From contig DXNX01000061.1 of NCBI GenBank assembly GCA_019413245.1, positions 1 through 13,877 on the forward strand: 13,877 bases of DNA, read 5' to 3'. The notes beneath the pieces were generated by a model. The model did no database searches. It was not told the DNA's origin and saw only the letters and a list, made by a program, of their open reading frames with translations. Origin of the DNA: Oscillospiraceae bacterium (GTDB taxonomy: Bacteria; Bacillota; Clostridia; Oscillospirales; Ruminococcaceae). The position numbers were made by a program, and so were the translations under genes. How positions within the stretch are numbered: the first letter of the stretch is position 1; each line of letters begins with the position of its first letter. Below, piece by piece: positions 13,015 through 13,877 of this stretch.

Positions 13015-13058
13015 AAAATCCCCTTTCCGGCCAAAACTAAGGGCGGAAAGGGGATTTT
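13015..13058 (+). terminator. Terminator hairpin that also holds the DUF378 ribosome binding site
   Basis: AAAATCCCCTTTCCG (13015-13029) pairs perfectly with CGGAAAGGGGATTTT (13044-13058), 15 bp with a 14-base loop. It stands 8 bases after the DUF711 stop and ends in TTTT, so it can end that transcript (the T-run is short). Its 3' arm contains AAAGGGG (13047-13053), the only ribosome binding site for the gene starting at 13062, which would be hidden when the hairpin forms. Confidence 0.75.
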
Positions 13059-13061
13059 GTC

Positions 13062-13301
13062 ATGTTTCGTTCTATGTTTTCCAAAGTACTGCTGCTGCTT
13101 TTGATCGTCGGCGGCCTGAACTGGGGCGTGTACGGCATTTGGGGCCTGAACGCCATCGGCTGGCTGCTGGGCGGCAGCCTGGGCTGGCTGGCCCGCACCA
13201 TCTTCATCGTGGTGGGCGTGGCCTCGCTGGCGCTGATTCCGGCCCTGTTTTATCAGGAACCGGAAGCCCGCCGTGCCGGTCCCGAACCTCACGCGCCGTA
13301 A
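13062..13301 (+). CDS. Small DUF378 membrane protein
   Basis: 79-residue protein with two hydrophobic helices (about 8-30 and 38-63) and a short charged, proline-rich C-terminal tail. The stretch LLLLLIVGGLNWGVYGIWGLNAIGWLLGG, with GGLNWG at 17-22, is typical of DUF378 proteins, whose function is unknown. The ATG at 13062 follows AAAGGGG by 8 bases, but that site is inside the preceding hairpin. No separate promoter is visible between it and the DUF711 stop, so it depends either on read-through with an open hairpin or on a promoter I cannot see. A strong terminator follows. Confidence 0.85.
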   Translation: MFRSMFSKVLLLLLIVGGLNWGVYGIWGLNAIGWLLGGSLGWLARTIFIVVGVASLALIPALFYQEPEARRAGPEPHAP

Positions 13302-13312
13302 CTGCGGCCCGC

Positions 13313-13356
13313 AAAAAGCCGCCCCGCCGGAACACATCCGGCAGGGCGGCTTTTTT
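13313..13356. terminator. Bidirectional terminator between DUF378 and RodA/FtsW genes
   Basis: GCCGCCCCGCCGG (13318-13330) pairs with CCGGCAGGGCGGC (13338-13350) with one mismatch and a 7-base loop. A5 lies on the left and T6 on the right, so it serves both converging genes. Confidence 0.92.
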
Positions 13357-13366
13357 CTGTAATGGT

Positions 13367-13877
13367 TCAGTCGATTTGCACGGCCAGACCGGCGCTGCGG
13401 CGGGAAGTAAGCCCCACACTCAGGACCAGCCCCACGCTGAGATACACCATGACCACGCTGGACCCGCCTGCTGAGAAGAACGGCAGCGTGACACCGATGA
13501 CCGGCAGCACCTGCAGGTTCATACCAATGTTAATCACGCACTGCCAGAACAGGGCGGCAAAGACGCCGGTACAGATGAGCCGTCCCAGCAGGTCCACGCT
13601 GCGGTACGCGGTGCGCAGGGTGCGCGCCATGATGCCAAAAAGCAGGAGCAGCACCACAATGGCCCCCACAAATCCCATGGCGTTGGCCAGATAGCTGTAA
13701 ATGAAATCATTCCAGGCGTTGGGGATGAAGATGCTGTCCTCCCGGAACAGCCCCTGCCCCGCTACCCCGCCGGTACCAATGGCCATAGCGGCCTTGTTCT
13801 GCTGGTAGGCAATGTCCGAAAGCGCCGGGTCCTCCGGCGTGATGACCGCCAGGATCCGCTGGAACTGATACCCTTTC
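13367..13877 (-). CDS. RodA/FtsW/SpoVE-family cell wall polymerase, C-terminal part
   Basis: The last 169 codons of a SEDS-family multi-membrane protein that polymerises peptidoglycan from lipid II; the start lies beyond the right edge. Visible family features in order are YQFQRILAVITPEDP (the usual YQxxRI element), GTGGVAGQGLF, the IPNAWNDFIYSYLANAMGF segment (compare IPExxTDFIF in RodA and FtsW), and LPVIGVTLPFFSAGGSS near the C-terminus with at least three membrane helices. The aspartate of the usual DF pair is kept. A choice between elongation (RodA), division (FtsW) or sporulation (SpoVE) is not safe from this part; the motif spacing looks slightly more RodA-like. Confidence 0.93.
   Translation of the reverse strand, partial: KGYQFQRILAVITPEDPALSDIAYQQNKAAMAIGTGGVAGQGLFREDSIFIPNAWNDFIYSYLANAMGFVGAIVVLLLLFGIMARTLRTAYRSVDLLGRLICTGVFAALFWQCVINIGMNLQVLPVIGVTLPFFSAGGSSVVMVYLSVGLVLSVGLTSRRSAGLAVQID

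Noticed and set aside
11580..13337. Long minus-strand open frame opposite the DUF711 and DUF378 genes
   Set aside because: Shadow frame of high GC content; the plus-strand proteins are clear family members with ribosome binding sites.

Overview
The window looks like chromosomal DNA from a high-GC, Gram-positive gut Clostridia lineage (Oscillospirales/Ruminococcaceae, of the Faecalibacterium-Gemmiger-Subdoligranulum type). The reasons are a DnaK lacking the roughly 25-residue insertion of Gram-negative DnaKs, strong AGGAGG-type ribosome binding sites, A/T-flanked intrinsic terminators after most transcription units, lipoprotein-type MetQ, Sapep-family PepV, an Rrf2 regulator and an ACT/DUF711 pair. 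The genus is inference. There are no insertion sequences, phage genes, CRISPR arrays, tRNAs or rRNAs that I can see.

Layout. Left edge: 5' part of dnaK (minus). A good promoter at 766-794 then drives a long, ATG-free structured leader and the plus-strand operon hisB-glyA-ltaE, closed by a terminator near 4044-4107. Converging on it from the right is the methionine ABC importer, in the order metQ-metN-metI (minus, 7220 down to 4444), with an intrinsic terminator between metQ and metN. Divergent from metQ is an Rrf2-family regulator with three cysteines (7716-8150). Next come two minus-strand genes: a membrane-anchored SGNH/GDSL hydrolase with a long Pro/Thr tail, and the dipeptidase pepV. Divergent from pepV are an ACT-domain protein, a DUF711 (PFL-like, UPF0210) protein and a small DUF378 membrane protein. 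The right edge holds the C-terminal part of a RodA/FtsW-type polymerase (minus).

The most striking element is the roughly 335-nt leader of metQ (about 7556 down to 7221, minus strand). A consensus promoter is followed by a 32-codon leader ORF whose codons 10-15 read Met-Met-Met-Cys-Met-Cys. This ORF overlaps a hairpin, a long antiterminator pairing and a strong intrinsic terminator that exclude one another, which is the full architecture of ribosome-mediated transcription attenuation. Firmicutes usually control methionine genes with SAM riboswitches or T-boxes, and I see neither here. A methionine/cysteine-sensing leader peptide in front of metQ is therefore the best candidate in the window for an undescribed regulatory system. 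A second short ORF with a very strong ribosome binding site lies between the terminator and metQ.

Functionally the region joins serine/glycine/threonine metabolism (glyA, ltaE), one histidine gene (hisB), methionine uptake and peptide degradation with a possible sulfur or Fe-S sensing regulator. Apart from the met leader, the main regulatory oddities are overlapping alternative hairpins before hisB, an operator-like inverted repeat at the ACT promoter, and a terminator hairpin that contains the ribosome binding site of the DUF378 gene.
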